Below are positions 46,083 through 55,470 of a DNA stretch of 64,000 nucleotides, piece after piece; within the stretch, counting starts at the first letter, position 1; every line of letters starts with the position of its first letter. The stretch is taken from positions 185,278 to 249,277 of the forward strand of contig JACWEJ010000001.1 in the NCBI GenBank assembly GCA_014653545.1. The letters are read 5' to 3'. The position numbers and the translations under genes are program-made. Origin of the DNA: Pelagibacterales bacterium SAG-MED41 (GTDB lineage Bacteria; Pseudomonadota; Alphaproteobacteria; Pelagibacterales; Pelagibacteraceae). The notes beneath the pieces were generated by a model, which did no database searches, had not been told where the DNA came from, and saw only the letters and a list, made by a program, of their open reading frames with translations.

Positions 46083-46881
46083 TTAGACTGCAAGTGCTTT
46101 TCTCATCTCCTCATCATCCATTTTCTTACCAAGATAAGCCTCGATCACAGCATTGTCGTCTTTAACTTTCGATGGAGTTCCCTCAGCTATTTTTTGACCA
46201 TGATCAAATACTGTTACTGTATTACAAGTATCCATCACTACTTTAAGAATGTGCTCAATAATAATTAAAGTAAGACCGTACTTGTCTTTTAATTGCATAA
46301 TAATCTTCATGAGGTTATCCACGTTAACCGGTGATAATCCTGCTGCTGGTTCATCTAACATCAACAACTTTGGTTTCATAGCGATGGCTCTTGCTAATAC
46401 TAATAATCTTCTCTGACCTCCAGAAAGTTCACTTGCATTTAGTTCAGCATAATCTGCTAAACCTACAAATGATAAAAGCTCCATCATTTCTTCTTTAATG
46501 GCTCTCTCTTGATCCCAAATTTTTTTTTCTTCCCACAACTGCATCAATAAAACTATATGGAACTTTTGTATGATACCCGGCCATCACATTATCAATTACT
46601 GTCATATCTTGATAAAGTCTTAAAAGTTGAAAAGTTCGAGATAAACCATATCCAGCTATTTTATATGGTGGTGTAAAGGTAATATCATGCCCATCAAACT
46701 CAATATAACTTCCTGGGTCGCTATCATATATTCCTGAGACTAAGTTAAAGAATGTGCTTTTGCCAGAACCATTTGGTCCAATGATGCCTCTTATTTCATT
46801 TTTTTTAAGTTCAAAATCTACTTTATCCATAGCTTTTAAACCGCCAAAAGATTTTGTTAGTTGTTTAGTTTTTAAAATCAT
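46083..46881 (-). pseudogene. livG: LivG-type ABC transporter ATPase, frameshifted
   Basis: Two overlapping frames encode halves of one branched-chain-amino-acid-type ATPase. The first half (46881 to about 46520) has Walker A 'GPNGSGKSTFFN'. The second half has the signature 'LSGGQRRLLVLARAIA', Walker B 'LLMLDEP' and the switch His in 'IIIEHILKVV'. The break lies in an A9 run (T9 at 46520-46528 on the plus strand). Removing one A joins 'DAVVGRKK' to 'IWDQERAIKEE' and gives 265 residues, the normal LivG length. It may be an assembly error, a slippage site or real decay. It overlaps livM by one base. Confidence 0.88.
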
Positions 46882-47870
46882 TAAGTTTTTTCTGTTCCTG
46901 TTTTCTTTTTAAATCTTTTCTCTAAAAAGTATCTGTCAATAAAACCACCAATACCTTTTGGCATAAATAAAATAGTTAAAACTATAGTTAGACCAAATAT
47001 TAACAATTGGTATTTGTATAAAGGACGTGTTAAATCGTAAACAATTGTAATAATGACTGCTCCAATTATTCCTCCCCAGATATGTCCTAACCCACCGAGA
47101 ACAACCATCGCTAAAAAAGTTACCATCTCAATAACTGTATAGTTATTTGGATGGATATATCCTGGTGGCATATGGGCATATACAGCTCCCGCAGCACCAG
47201 CGAACATAGCGCTTAAAATAAATGCTAATATTTTATATTTCTTAACATTAATACCGGCAGCAGCAGCACATATTGGATCCTCTCGTATAGACATAAATGC
47301 TCGACCAATTCCAGATCTTAAAATACTAAATGAAAAATAAACAGCAATTATCATTATAGTCATTGAAATAAAATAATATCTATCTGGTGAGTCAAAATTA
47401 AATCCCATTAAAGATGGAGTTGGAATATCTGAAATACCGAACGTTGATCTAAAGAAATTTCCATTTTCAATAAATAATCTAATTGCCTCTCCTCCACCTA
47501 ATGTTGCTAAGGCTAAATAAGGTCCCTCTAATCTAAAAGATGGTATACCCATGGCTACACCAAAAAATGCAGTAACCACGATTGCTATTGGTAAAGTAAT
47601 CCAAAAGCCCAATCCCAAATAAAGAAATAATGTTCCAGCAGTATAAGAACCAACTGCAAAAAGTCCGACGTGGCCCACTGTTACTTGCCCGCAATATCCT
47701 TTAACAATATTCAATCCTGCTGCAACTACTATATTAACAAAAATAAGAGTTGCTAAATGAGATTGATATACATCTGTAAAAATAACAGATGGCACAAGGG
47801 CAAGAATACAAAAAGCTATTATAAACGCGATAAAAGGATAGTTTCTAATTAATATTTTGAATTTTTCCAT
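46881..47870 (-). CDS. livM: Branched-chain-type ABC transporter permease LivM
   Basis: A 329-residue inner-membrane permease with about nine helices. Signatures are 'GYCGQVTVGHVGLFAVGSYTAG' (about 58-80, given in part), 'GIPSFRLEGPYLALATLGGGE', 'SIREDPICAAAAGINVKKYK' and 'VVLGGLGHIWGGIIGA', all typical of LivM. It pairs with LivH, encoded on the other strand at 50806. It lies between the 2OG oxygenase gene (1-base overlap) and livG (1-base overlap). The substrate is an organic acid or amino acid not fixed by the sequence. Confidence 0.93.
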   Translation of the reverse strand: MEKFKILIRNYPFIAFIIAFCILALVPSVIFTDVYQSHLATLIFVNIVVAAGLNIVKGYCGQVTVGHVGLFAVGSYTAGTLFLYLGLGFWITLPIAIVVTAFFGVAMGIPSFRLEGPYLALATLGGGEAIRLFIENGNFFRSTFGISDIPTPSLMGFNFDSPDRYYFISMTIMIIAVYFSFSILRSGIGRAFMSIREDPICAAAAGINVKKYKILAFILSAMFAGAAGAVYAHMPPGYIHPNNYTVIEMVTFLAMVVLGGLGHIWGGIIGAVIITIVYDLTRPLYKYQLLIFGLTIVLTILFMPKGIGGFIDRYFLEKRFKKKTGTEKT

Positions 47871-48736
47871 TAACCAGCTTCTTTCAAAAAGTAATCTGAG
47901 TCATGGCTTGATGTTAGTAATTTTTTACTAGTTTTCTTAATTTTTGGAAGATAGCTTACATTCTTATATTTCCAAACGACAGGTTTGCTTAGCGCATAAC
48001 TTCCATAAATGAAAAATCTTTTTTTTCCTTTTTCCTCTCTAAATAATGTTACTCCATGGTAGGAATTTGGAGTAGATTGAAAGAATATAACGCTACCCCT
48101 TGAAGGCGTAAATTCTTTAACTTTTGTTAATTCTGAAATACTTGGGAACCTTTTAAAACTTTTTCTTAGTTTCATATCTGTTTTTTTTTTAAATATTGTT
48201 AATGATCCACCATTCTTTTTAGGGATATCATTTAGGTAAATTAAAAAATTATAAAGTCTTGTCACATCATCTCTATGAGGTCTTAATCTATAGCCTCCTC
48301 TGGATACGGAAAAATCAATATCTAAATTTACATCTGGATTTTTATAGGATTTTCCTAGCATTTTTCCTAATTCTTTCGAATTCATTAATTTTTTATTTGT
48401 ATATTTTTGAGCTAAGAATTTCTTTGGTAAGAAAGTATTTGACCAGCCATAAGTTTTAAACGACCTTTTAAAACAATTTTCAACTTTTCTATAAAACGAT
48501 TTACTATTGAATTGATTATATAGTTTTCTCGATAATTTAGATTTTTTAAGATAATTTTTAAAATTTTTTGAGCCTTTATTAATTCTATTTCTTCCACCTT
48601 GAATAAGATCGTCAAAAGATTTAGCTTTTTTAATTTCATTAATAAGTGTTTCGCAATCTCTTACTGATATAGCTTTTTTTCCAATCATTACTGGAAAATT
48701 GCTTTTAACTTTTGATAATTTATTAACTTCGATCAT
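47870..48736 (-). CDS. 2OG-Fe(II) oxygenase inside the liv operon
   Basis: A 288-residue protein whose C-terminal half matches the 2OG-Fe(II) oxygenase fold. It has H-x-D in 'RPHRDDVTR' (His154, Asp156), 'NFLIYLNDIPKKNGGSLTIF', the distal His227 in 'NSYHGVTLF' and an Arg240 cofactor residue in 'KKRFFIYGSY'. The N-terminal 140 residues are Lys-rich and unfamiliar. It sits between livK and livM, ending one base into livM, an unusual place for an enzyme gene. Its substrate could be the imported solute. The start is the ATG at 48736. Confidence 0.82.
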   Translation of the reverse strand: MIEVNKLSKVKSNFPVMIGKKAISVRDCETLINEIKKAKSFDDLIQGGRNRINKGSKNFKNYLKKSKLSRKLYNQFNSKSFYRKVENCFKRSFKTYGWSNTFLPKKFLAQKYTNKKLMNSKELGKMLGKSYKNPDVNLDIDFSVSRGGYRLRPHRDDVTRLYNFLIYLNDIPKKNGGSLTIFKKKTDMKLRKSFKRFPSISELTKVKEFTPSRGSVIFFQSTPNSYHGVTLFREEKGKKRFFIYGSYALSKPVVWKYKNVSYLPKIKKTSKKLLTSSHDSDYFLKEAG

Positions 48737-48758
48737 TTTTTGTAATTTCTTAATAAAA

Positions 48759-48788
48759 AATGAGCGGTAATTTTACCTACCGCTCATT
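48759..48788 (-). terminator. Terminator-like hairpin after livK
   Basis: AATGAGCGGTA and TACCGCTCATT form an 11-bp perfect stem with an 8-base loop, followed on the minus strand by a T-rich run. It lies 12 bp past the livK stop and before the 2OG oxygenase gene. It probably boosts livK mRNA over the rest of the operon, like the hairpin after glpV. Confidence 0.8.
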
Positions 48789-48800
48789 AATTTTTATTTA

Positions 48801-49990
48801 TTATAAACCAGCGCTAGCGTTGAAAGTAACTGTACCTGCAACGGCTGTTTTAAAGTTCTTACCACCTCTTGTATACTCAATCATAACAGGAGTTCTGTTA
48901 CCATCTCTACACTCAGGTGATGCTGATTTACAGAAATTAATTGGACCAGATGCTAAACCTCTAAAGTCAGTTGTAGCAGCAATCGCGTCTCTTAAACTAT
49001 TTCTATCAGCAGCTAGATCTCCAGAGAATTTAGTCTTTTTAAGAGCTATCTCTAAAATATCTAACAAGTCCATCATTTGAGAAAAATCGTGTCCTGGTAC
49101 AACACCGTATTTGTCTTTTACCATTTTCACGAATTTTTAGCTATAGGTCTTTTGTCAGACGCAGCAAATGCAGCAGCATATGTTACACCTTTAGCAGCAG
49201 ATCCAGCGTTTGTAGGGATCTCTACTTTTGAACCAATAGAAGCTGTTACTCTGTAAACAGATTTTGGAATTCCAACTTCATATGATTGCACTAGACCACG
49301 TACTGTTTCATCCATTAGTGCTGAAATTACAAGCACTTCTGGATTAGTAGCTTTAGCTTTTGTTAAGTAACTTCTAAAGTCAGTCTCTTTCTCACCTGAC
49401 TGAACCATATAAGCAGGCTCAACATTATAGTTTTCTCTCATGTAATCAGCTAATGATAATGCAAAATCTTTACCAGCTGCATCAGGACCATAGATATAAG
49501 CTATTTTAGTACCTTGGTTTTCTGCAGTGTATTTACCTTGTACGATTTTGTAAAATCTAGATGATACAGGCACTCTGAAAATGTATTCACTACCTTTTTT
49601 AGTAATGTCTGCATTTGTAGAGTGAGGTATGATTTGTGGAACTTTAGCTTTAGCAGATACAGGTACCATTGGTAATGTAACTGAACTACAGCTTGATCCA
49701 ATTATAACGTGAACTTTATCTTGGTAAGCAAGTTTTGTTGCATTTGCTACACCTTTCTCAGATTTACATTCATCATTATAAAGTGTTAAGTCAACTTTTT
49801 GACCATTAATAGTGCCCTCTTTATTCCATAGAGCAACCGTATCAGTAATTAACTCTCCGTGTTTATATCCAACATCTGAAAGCATTCTGAAAGAAACACC
49901 AATTTTGATTGTTTCTGCCTGTGCTAACGTTGTGATTACTAAACCTACGGAAAAGATAATTGTCGAAAAAACAAATTTAAGTTTGTTCAT
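48801..49990 (-). pseudogene. livK: LivK-type substrate-binding protein, frameshifted near its C-terminus
   Basis: A periplasmic binding protein of the branched-chain amino acid type, broken into 287 and 109 codons. The first part has a signal peptide (ends 'LAQAETIKIG'), 'LYNDECKSEKGVANATKLA' and 'HVIIGSSCSSVTLPM', with several Cys that may form a disulfide. The frames meet near 49133, where 'GCTAAAAATTCGTGA' stops the frame. One extra A in this short run joins 'KRPIA' to 'FVKMVKDKYGVVPGHDF' and gives 396 residues, a normal size. A strong GGGGGAAAT ribosome site precedes the ATG. The ligand is unknown. Confidence 0.88.
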
Positions 49991-50023
49991 ATTTCCCCCA
50001 TTTGTTAATTAATTGTTGCTTAG

Positions 50024-50050
50024 GCTATAAAAAAATAGTTATATTGTCAA
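50024..50050 (-). promoter_or_regulatory. Promoter for livK, overlapping the divergent one
   Basis: On the minus strand TTGACA (50050-50045), a perfect -35 box, is followed 15 bp later by TATAGC. The spacing is short and the -10 imperfect. The -35 box overlaps the plus-strand TTGTCA of livF by five bases, so both promoters start from one 7-bp core. Confidence 0.5.
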
Positions 50051-50072
50051 AACGTTAAACAATTAATTTAAT
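50044..50072 (+). promoter_or_regulatory. Sigma-70 promoter for livF-livH and the catabolic genes
   Basis: TTGTCA (50044-50049) and TTTAAT (50067-50072) are separated by exactly 17 bp. Transcription should begin about 15 bases before the livF start. The site faces the livK promoter, so RNA polymerase may compete. 11-bp arms AATTAATTGTT (50007-50017) and AACAATTAATT (50058-50068) flank it and could be regulator half-sites. Confidence 0.6.
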
Positions 50073-50093
50073 CAAAAATTTTTTGGGGGAAGA

Positions 50094-50813
50094 TTGTTAA
50101 AAGTTAATCAACTAGTTTCTGGATATGGAACCGTCCAAATTTTGAATGGCGTAAACATGAAAGTTGATAAACAATCTGTAGTTGCATTACTTGGTGGAAA
50201 CGGAACAGGCAAATCAACAATTTTAAAAGCTGCTTCAGGATTAATTAGATCATGGAAAGGAACTATTGAATTCAACAACGAACAAATTCAAAATTTACCT
50301 CCTCATGAAATTGTAGCAAGAGGTTTAGTTCAAGTTACTCAAGGTAAAGATGTTTTTCCAGCAATGTCAGTAACAGAAAATTTAAGATTAGGCGGTTTTA
50401 TCTTAAAAACAAACCAACAATTAAAAGACAATTTAGAAAAAGTTTTTAATTATTTTCCAAGATTAAATGAAAGAAAAGATCAATTAGCTGCTACTTTGTC
50501 TGGGGGAGAACTACAAATGTTGTGTATCGGTCGAGGCTTAATGTCAAATCCTAAAATGATAATGTTAGATGAACCTAGTGCCGCCTTAGCACCCCAAATC
50601 GTTTTAGATATTTTTAAGAATATAAATAGAATTAGAAAAGATGGATTGACAGTTTTAGTTGTGGAACAGAATGTGAGAATGGCTTTGCTTTTAGCAGATT
50701 ATGGTTACGTTATTAAAGATGGCGTAATAAATGTTGAGGGAGAAAGTAAAAAACTTATGTATGATGAAAGCGTGAAAGAATCTTATTTAGGAGGCACCAA
50801 AGCAAATGTTTGA
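50094..50813 (+). CDS. livF: Branched-chain-type ABC transporter ATPase LivF (TTG start)
   Basis: A 239-residue ATPase with Walker A 'GGNGTGKSTILKA' (about 34-46), signature 'LSGGELQMLCIGRGLM' (about 138), Walker B 'MIMLDEP' and 'VLVVEQNV', where Glu replaces the switch His as in other LivF proteins. The start is TTG at 50094, following GGGGGAAGA; no ATG occurs before residue 23. It is divergent from livK. It overlaps livH by 8 bp, and pairs with LivG across operons. Confidence 0.92.
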   Translation: MLKVNQLVSGYGTVQILNGVNMKVDKQSVVALLGGNGTGKSTILKAASGLIRSWKGTIEFNNEQIQNLPPHEIVARGLVQVTQGKDVFPAMSVTENLRLGGFILKTNQQLKDNLEKVFNYFPRLNERKDQLAATLSGGELQMLCIGRGLMSNPKMIMLDEPSAALAPQIVLDIFKNINRIRKDGLTVLVVEQNVRMALLLADYGYVIKDGVINVEGESKKLMYDESVKESYLGGTKANV

Positions 50814-51843
50814 AAAATTTAGGTTAGGAAAAAGAGGAGAAAATATTATATTTACTATTTTTATATTAATTTATGTTGCTTATTGTCTAAATAGTCCTGA
50901 CATGAGTTTTGAGTCTTTTAAAACAGTGTTAACCATTGGTTTATCTGTAGGAATTATTTATGGATTGGTAGCTCTAGGTATTTCATTAATTTATACAGGC
51001 TTAGATGTTGTTAATTTTTCCCATGGTGAATTTTTCATGATTGGAGCCTTTGCTGGCCTAACCATGTTCAATATTTTGGGAAATCAAGATTGGATTTTTA
51101 ATTTATTTCCTGAAGCTTATGGTTGGATTATTTATGTAATTTGTCTTTTTACAGCATTTGTATCGATGGGATTATTCGGTGTTTTTATTGAAAGAATTTT
51201 TTTAAGACCACTTACAAAAAAAGGTGGTGGTTACACGGTTGCAGGAATGGGAATAATTATTTGTGGTTTTGGTCTTTCGGTTGTTTTAATTAATGTTGCC
51301 TATTTAATTTGGAACCCAGTTGCTAAACCTTTTCCAGCTGAACTTGGCCTTCCAATGGAAATTGGGGGAATATTTTTACCCATCACTTATGTATGGATGA
51401 TTATTGTGGGTTTATTTGTTGCTGGAGGTCTTTGGGTATTTTTAAATAAAACAAAAATGGGTTTAGGTATACGGGCTGTAGCATTTTCAAAAGATGTTTC
51501 AAATCTAGTTGGAATTAATGTTCCTTTGTATATCTCAATAATTTTTGGTATCGCTTGTGCGATAGCTGGTATAGGAGGAACTTTAGTTGGACCAACATAC
51601 CAAGTTGTTGTTTTTATGGGTTACATAATTTTAATGAAAGCTTTTGCTGCTGCTGTAGTTGGCGGCTTTGGTAATTTACCTGGGGCAATTGTTGGAGGCT
51701 TTACTGTTGGGATTTTTGAAACTGCGTCTTCTTTTTATGTTTCTGGAAGTCACAAAGATTTATATGCATTCTTATTAATGATTATAGTTCTTATGATCAA
51801 ACCAACTGGTTTCTTTGGTGTACAAGTAAAAATGAAAGCCTAA
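50806..51843 (+). CDS. livH: Branched-chain-type ABC transporter permease LivH
   Basis: A 345-residue membrane protein with about eight helices, longer than the usual 290 because of an extra N-terminal segment ('FTIFILIYVAYCLNSP'). Family marks are 'IYGLVALGISLIYTGLDVVNFSHGEFFMIGAFAG', given in part, and 'GGFGNLPGAIVGG' near residue 285. It forms the membrane channel with LivM. The stop overlaps the PanE-like gene start by one base, so transporter and enzyme genes are coupled. Confidence 0.92.
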   Translation: MFEKFRLGKRGENIIFTIFILIYVAYCLNSPDMSFESFKTVLTIGLSVGIIYGLVALGISLIYTGLDVVNFSHGEFFMIGAFAGLTMFNILGNQDWIFNLFPEAYGWIIYVICLFTAFVSMGLFGVFIERIFLRPLTKKGGGYTVAGMGIIICGFGLSVVLINVAYLIWNPVAKPFPAELGLPMEIGGIFLPITYVWMIIVGLFVAGGLWVFLNKTKMGLGIRAVAFSKDVSNLVGINVPLYISIIFGIACAIAGIGGTLVGPTYQVVVFMGYIILMKAFAAAVVGGFGNLPGAIVGGFTVGIFETASSFYVSGSHKDLYAFLLMIIVLMIKPTGFFGVQVKMKA

Positions 51844-52787
51844 TGATTAAAAAAGATACAAAAGTAGCTGTATTGGGCGCTGGAGCAATGGGTTGTTTGT
51901 TCGGAGGCTTATTAGCAGAAAAAGGTCTTGATGTTGTTCTGATAGATGTTTGGAAAGAGCATGTTAATGAAATTAATTCAAAAGGTTTAAAAATGATGGG
52001 TCATGGAGGTGACCGAATTATAAAAATTAAAGCAACAACCGAACCCCAAAAATTAGATAAAGTAGATGCAATAATTGTAATGTGTAAAGCTACTGCATTA
52101 AAAACAGCGCTAACAAACGCAAAAAATATTATTGGAGATAAGACAATGTTGATGTCTTTTCAAAACGGTATAGGGCACGAAGAAATAATGCAGGAAACTG
52201 CAGGAAAAGAAAAAGTTTTAGGCGGATCTACAACTCAAGCTGCAAGTGTGCAAGGTCCTGGAATAATTCAAAATCATGCAAGTTTACCCTCATGGATTGG
52301 TGAATACGACGGAGGCGCAAGTGAGAGAGTAAAAGATTTAGCAGAAACCTTTACTGCTTATGGTTTGGAAACATTGACTGAGGAGAATATTAAAAAAAGA
52401 AAATGGATGAAATTATTCGCTCTTACAGCTATTGGACCATTATCTGCTATTTTTGATTTACACCATACAGATTTATATATTTCAAATAAAAATCAAGTAA
52501 TGTCTAGAAAATTGGGTAAAGACATCATACTTGAGACAAGAAATGTTGCTAAGGCTGATGGAGTTGATGTTACAGAAGATGAATGTTTAGATATGTTCAA
52601 TCGAATAGTGGACTCTAGACAAACAAATAAATCTTCAATGGCCTTTGATGTTTTAAAAAAAAGAGCCTCTGAAATTGATTTCATTAGTGGTGCTGTTTCT
52701 AGAATAGGTAAGAGGCACGGAGTGAAAACACCTTTAAATGATTTAATGTATAATATTATTAAAATTAAAGAGGGAATGTATACTTAA
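51843..52787 (+). CDS. PanE/ApbA-family 2-dehydropantoate reductase-like enzyme
   Basis: A 314-residue NADPH-dependent reductase of the ketopantoate reductase family. The Rossmann loop 'VLGAGAMGCLFGGLLAEKG' is at about 10-28. 'VMCKATALKTAL', 'SFQNGIGHEE', catalytic Lys in 'KRKWMKLFALTAIG' and Glu in 'SEIDFISGAVSRIGKRHGV' fit the family. It may reduce a 2-oxo acid made in the same operon instead of ketopantoate. A PanB-like protein lies at 43321. It follows livH directly and precedes the CoA ligase by 6 bp. Confidence 0.85.
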   Translation: MIKKDTKVAVLGAGAMGCLFGGLLAEKGLDVVLIDVWKEHVNEINSKGLKMMGHGGDRIIKIKATTEPQKLDKVDAIIVMCKATALKTALTNAKNIIGDKTMLMSFQNGIGHEEIMQETAGKEKVLGGSTTQAASVQGPGIIQNHASLPSWIGEYDGGASERVKDLAETFTAYGLETLTEENIKKRKWMKLFALTAIGPLSAIFDLHHTDLYISNKNQVMSRKLGKDIILETRNVAKADGVDVTEDECLDMFNRIVDSRQTNKSSMAFDVLKKRASEIDFISGAVSRIGKRHGVKTPLNDLMYNIIKIKEGMYT

Positions 52788-52793
52788 ATATAC

Positions 52794-54710
52794 ATGAGTA
52801 ATAAAATCGTCTGGTCTCCTCCAGAAGAAATAGTAAAGAACTCAAAATTAACCAAATTTTTAAAATTTTGTAAGTTAAGCAACTATGATGAGCTTGAGAA
52901 AAAAAGTTATGCTGATCCTGGTTGGCTTTGGGACAATGTTATTAAATTTTCTGATCTAAAATTTTATCAATCCTATGAGAAAATCATGGATGATAGTAAA
53001 GGGGCGCCATGGACAAAATGGTGTGTGGGTGGAAAAACAAACATTGTTCTTAATTGTATTGATCGGCATAAAGAAAAAAAATTCTTTAGCGAAACTTTTA
53101 TATTTGCAGAAAAAGAGGATGGTACTAAAAGTTCAATTACTTATGAGGAATTTAATAAGCAAATCTCTAAAGTAGGTAATGCTCTTAAGATTAGTGGTTT
53201 TCAAAAAGGTGATGTGATTGCACTCTATATGCCTCAATTTATAGAAACCTACATTGCTTATTTTGCAATTTTAAAAATCGGTTGTATCGTTCTTCCATTA
53301 TTTTCTGGTTACGGTTCTAATGCTGTAGTTGAAAGATTAAATATTGCAAATGCAAAAGGTATTTTTACGGTAGAAAAAACTTTTAGAAAAGGAAAAGAAA
53401 TAAAGATGTTTGATCTTATCAAAAATGATTTGGATCAGGTGAATTCTTTAAAAAAAGTTTTTTTATTAGGGGATGAGCAAGGTAAAAAAATTTTTAATTG
53501 GGAAAATTTTAAAAATGTTTCAGATAAATTAAAGACTGAAGAAATGGAAGCTGAGGACCCAGCGATAATTCATTTTACATCTGGGACAACTGGTAAACCT
53601 AAAGGGTGTGTGTATACACATATTGGTTTAGTGACTAAGATGTCTTTCGATGAGGGAGTTTTAGCAGATTTTAAACAAACTGATGTTCATTTATGTATGG
53701 CGGATATGGGATGGATGGTTGGTTCTAAATCTGCAACTATCGCCTCTTCCCACGGTGCAAAAATGTTAATTGCAGAAGGTGTTCCAGATTTTCCTAACGA
53801 AATTAGATTTTGGAAATTAGTAGAGAAATATAAAGTATCTTGGACTGAATTATCTCCAGCTTTGATCAGAGCTCAAATGATTAAAGACAAAAATTTATTT
53901 AAAGATATAGATTTAAGTTCGCTTAGGATTATCTGTACTGGTGGTGAACCCTGGACTGAGAAACCTTGGAAATGGTTATTTGATTTTATTGGTAAATCAA
54001 AAGTTCCTATAATGAATTCAGCAGGTGGAACTGAAGTATCTGGTTCTATACTTCATTGTTGTTTACATAGACCTTTTAAAGTTGGTTCTTTTAATGCGCC
54101 TATTCCTGGAATGAGTCCAGGAATTATTACTAATGATGGGAAAGAAGTAGAAGTAAATCAAATGGGTGAATTAATAATGAGAAAGTCATCCATTGGTTTA
54201 ACTAAAAGTTTATGGGGCGATGATGATCGGTATATAAATAATTATTGGACAGTAATAAAAAACTTTTGGGTACATGGAGATTTAGCTAGTAGAGACAAAG
54301 ATGGCCACTGGTATCTTCATGGTCGGTCTGATGACACAATAAAAGTCTCAGGAAAAAGAATAGGTCCTTCTGAATTAGAGAGTGTTGTTGTTAAAAGTGG
54401 AAAAGTTAAAGAAGTAGCTGCGGTTGGTATTCCTGATGAAAATAAAGGATCTAAAATTATACTATCCATTGTTCCTTTAGCTGAAAAAGACCAACTAAAA
54501 GTTGATTTTTTTGCTGATTTAATCATTAAAGATTTAGGGAAGTCATTTAAGCCTGATAAAATAATATTTGTAAAAGATTTACCTAAAACTCGAAATATGA
54601 AAATAATGAGGAGAGTTATAAAATCTTGTTTAACAAATGAGGATCCTGGAGATGTTTCTACTTTACTAAATCCAGAATCTGTTGAGGAGATAAAGCAGCA
54701 TGCAATTTAA
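52794..54710 (+). CDS. Acyl-CoA synthetase, acetyl/acetoacetyl-CoA synthetase-like
   Basis: A 638-residue AMP-forming acyl-CoA ligase of the ANL family with an N-terminal ACAS-type segment (about 30-95). P-loop 'IHFTSGTTGKPKGCVYTH' is near 261. 'YLHGRSDDTIKVSGKRIGPSE' (given in part) marks the hinge before the C-terminal domain. The catalytic Lys is in 'KTRNMKIMRRVI', where the usual Ser-Gly before Lys is Asn-Met. It would activate the imported acid or a product as its CoA thioester. The 3' end overlaps the hydrolase gene by 11 bp. Confidence 0.87.
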   Translation: MSNKIVWSPPEEIVKNSKLTKFLKFCKLSNYDELEKKSYADPGWLWDNVIKFSDLKFYQSYEKIMDDSKGAPWTKWCVGGKTNIVLNCIDRHKEKKFFSETFIFAEKEDGTKSSITYEEFNKQISKVGNALKISGFQKGDVIALYMPQFIETYIAYFAILKIGCIVLPLFSGYGSNAVVERLNIANAKGIFTVEKTFRKGKEIKMFDLIKNDLDQVNSLKKVFLLGDEQGKKIFNWENFKNVSDKLKTEEMEAEDPAIIHFTSGTTGKPKGCVYTHIGLVTKMSFDEGVLADFKQTDVHLCMADMGWMVGSKSATIASSHGAKMLIAEGVPDFPNEIRFWKLVEKYKVSWTELSPALIRAQMIKDKNLFKDIDLSSLRIICTGGEPWTEKPWKWLFDFIGKSKVPIMNSAGGTEVSGSILHCCLHRPFKVGSFNAPIPGMSPGIITNDGKEVEVNQMGELIMRKSSIGLTKSLWGDDDRYINNYWTVIKNFWVHGDLASRDKDGHWYLHGRSDDTIKVSGKRIGPSELESVVVKSGKVKEVAAVGIPDENKGSKIILSIVPLAEKDQLKVDFFADLIIKDLGKSFKPDKIIFVKDLPKTRNMKIMRRVIKSCLTNEDPGDVSTLLNPESVEEIKQHAI

Positions 54711-55470
54711 AGATATTCTTTATGAAGTTAAAGATGATTACGCTCATGTAACAATCAATAGACCTAAAGTTCTGAATGCTTTTACTCCCGTTACACTTCA
54801 AGAATTAAAGACCGCTTTAGATACAGCTGAAAAAGACAGAGAAGTGGGTGTGATAATATTATCGGGCTCAGGCGATAGAGCTTTTTGCTCTGGCGGAGAT
54901 ATGAACTGGGAGAGTTCTAAAGAATTCAAAGATCATGAGTACGAATTTCACATTCATTTAACAAAATGTAGTAAACCAATAATTGCTAAAGTCGATGGTT
55001 ACGCTATTGGAGGAGGAAATCACATGGCCTATTTTTGTGATCTCACTATCGCTAGTGAAAATTCTATATTTGGGCAGAACGGTCCCAGAGTAGGATCTCC
55101 AGCTGGTGGCGCTATTGTAGCTCACTCAGCAAATATTTTAGGTCACAAGCGTGCTAGAGAAATGTGGATGACCTGTAAAAGATATTCAGCAAAAGAGATG
55201 CTAGATTGGGGTTTAATAAATTCTGTAATTAATAGAGAGAAATTAGACGACGAGGTAAAAAAATATGGTGATGAAATATTAAAAGCTGCTCCTACTTGTT
55301 TAAAAATATTAAAAGCAAGTTTTAGAAAACAATTTGATGAAATCTTAAAAATTACTCAAAAAAGTATGGTGGATGAAGTTTCTCCCAACTATTTCAAAAC
55401 TGGAGAACAAGCTGAGGGTGCAAAAGCTTTTTTAGAAAAAAGAAAGCCTAATTTCAAAAAATTTCGTTAA
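54700..55470 (+). CDS. Enoyl-CoA hydratase family, MenB/BadI-like subtype
   Basis: A 256-residue crotonase-fold protein. 'GDRAFCSGGDMNW' (about 63) forms the oxyanion pocket. 'YAIGGGNHMAYFCDLTIASEN' (given in part), 'FGQNGPRVGSPAGG' and 'ARE MWMTCKRYSAKEMLDWGL' closely follow naphthoate synthase (MenB) and 2-ketocyclohexanecarboxyl-CoA hydrolase (BadI), rather than simple fatty-acid hydratases. Such enzymes cleave or close a ring on a CoA thioester. Placed after a CoA ligase, this suggests degradation of a cyclic acid. Stop and next start overlap (TAATG). The subtype call is inferred from motifs only. Confidence 0.82.
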   Translation: MQFKDILYEVKDDYAHVTINRPKVLNAFTPVTLQELKTALDTAEKDREVGVIILSGSGDRAFCSGGDMNWESSKEFKDHEYEFHIHLTKCSKPIIAKVDGYAIGGGNHMAYFCDLTIASENSIFGQNGPRVGSPAGGAIVAHSANILGHKRAREMWMTCKRYSAKEMLDWGLINSVINREKLDDEVKKYGDEILKAAPTCLKILKASFRKQFDEILKITQKSMVDEVSPNYFKTGEQAEGAKAFLEKRKPNFKKFR

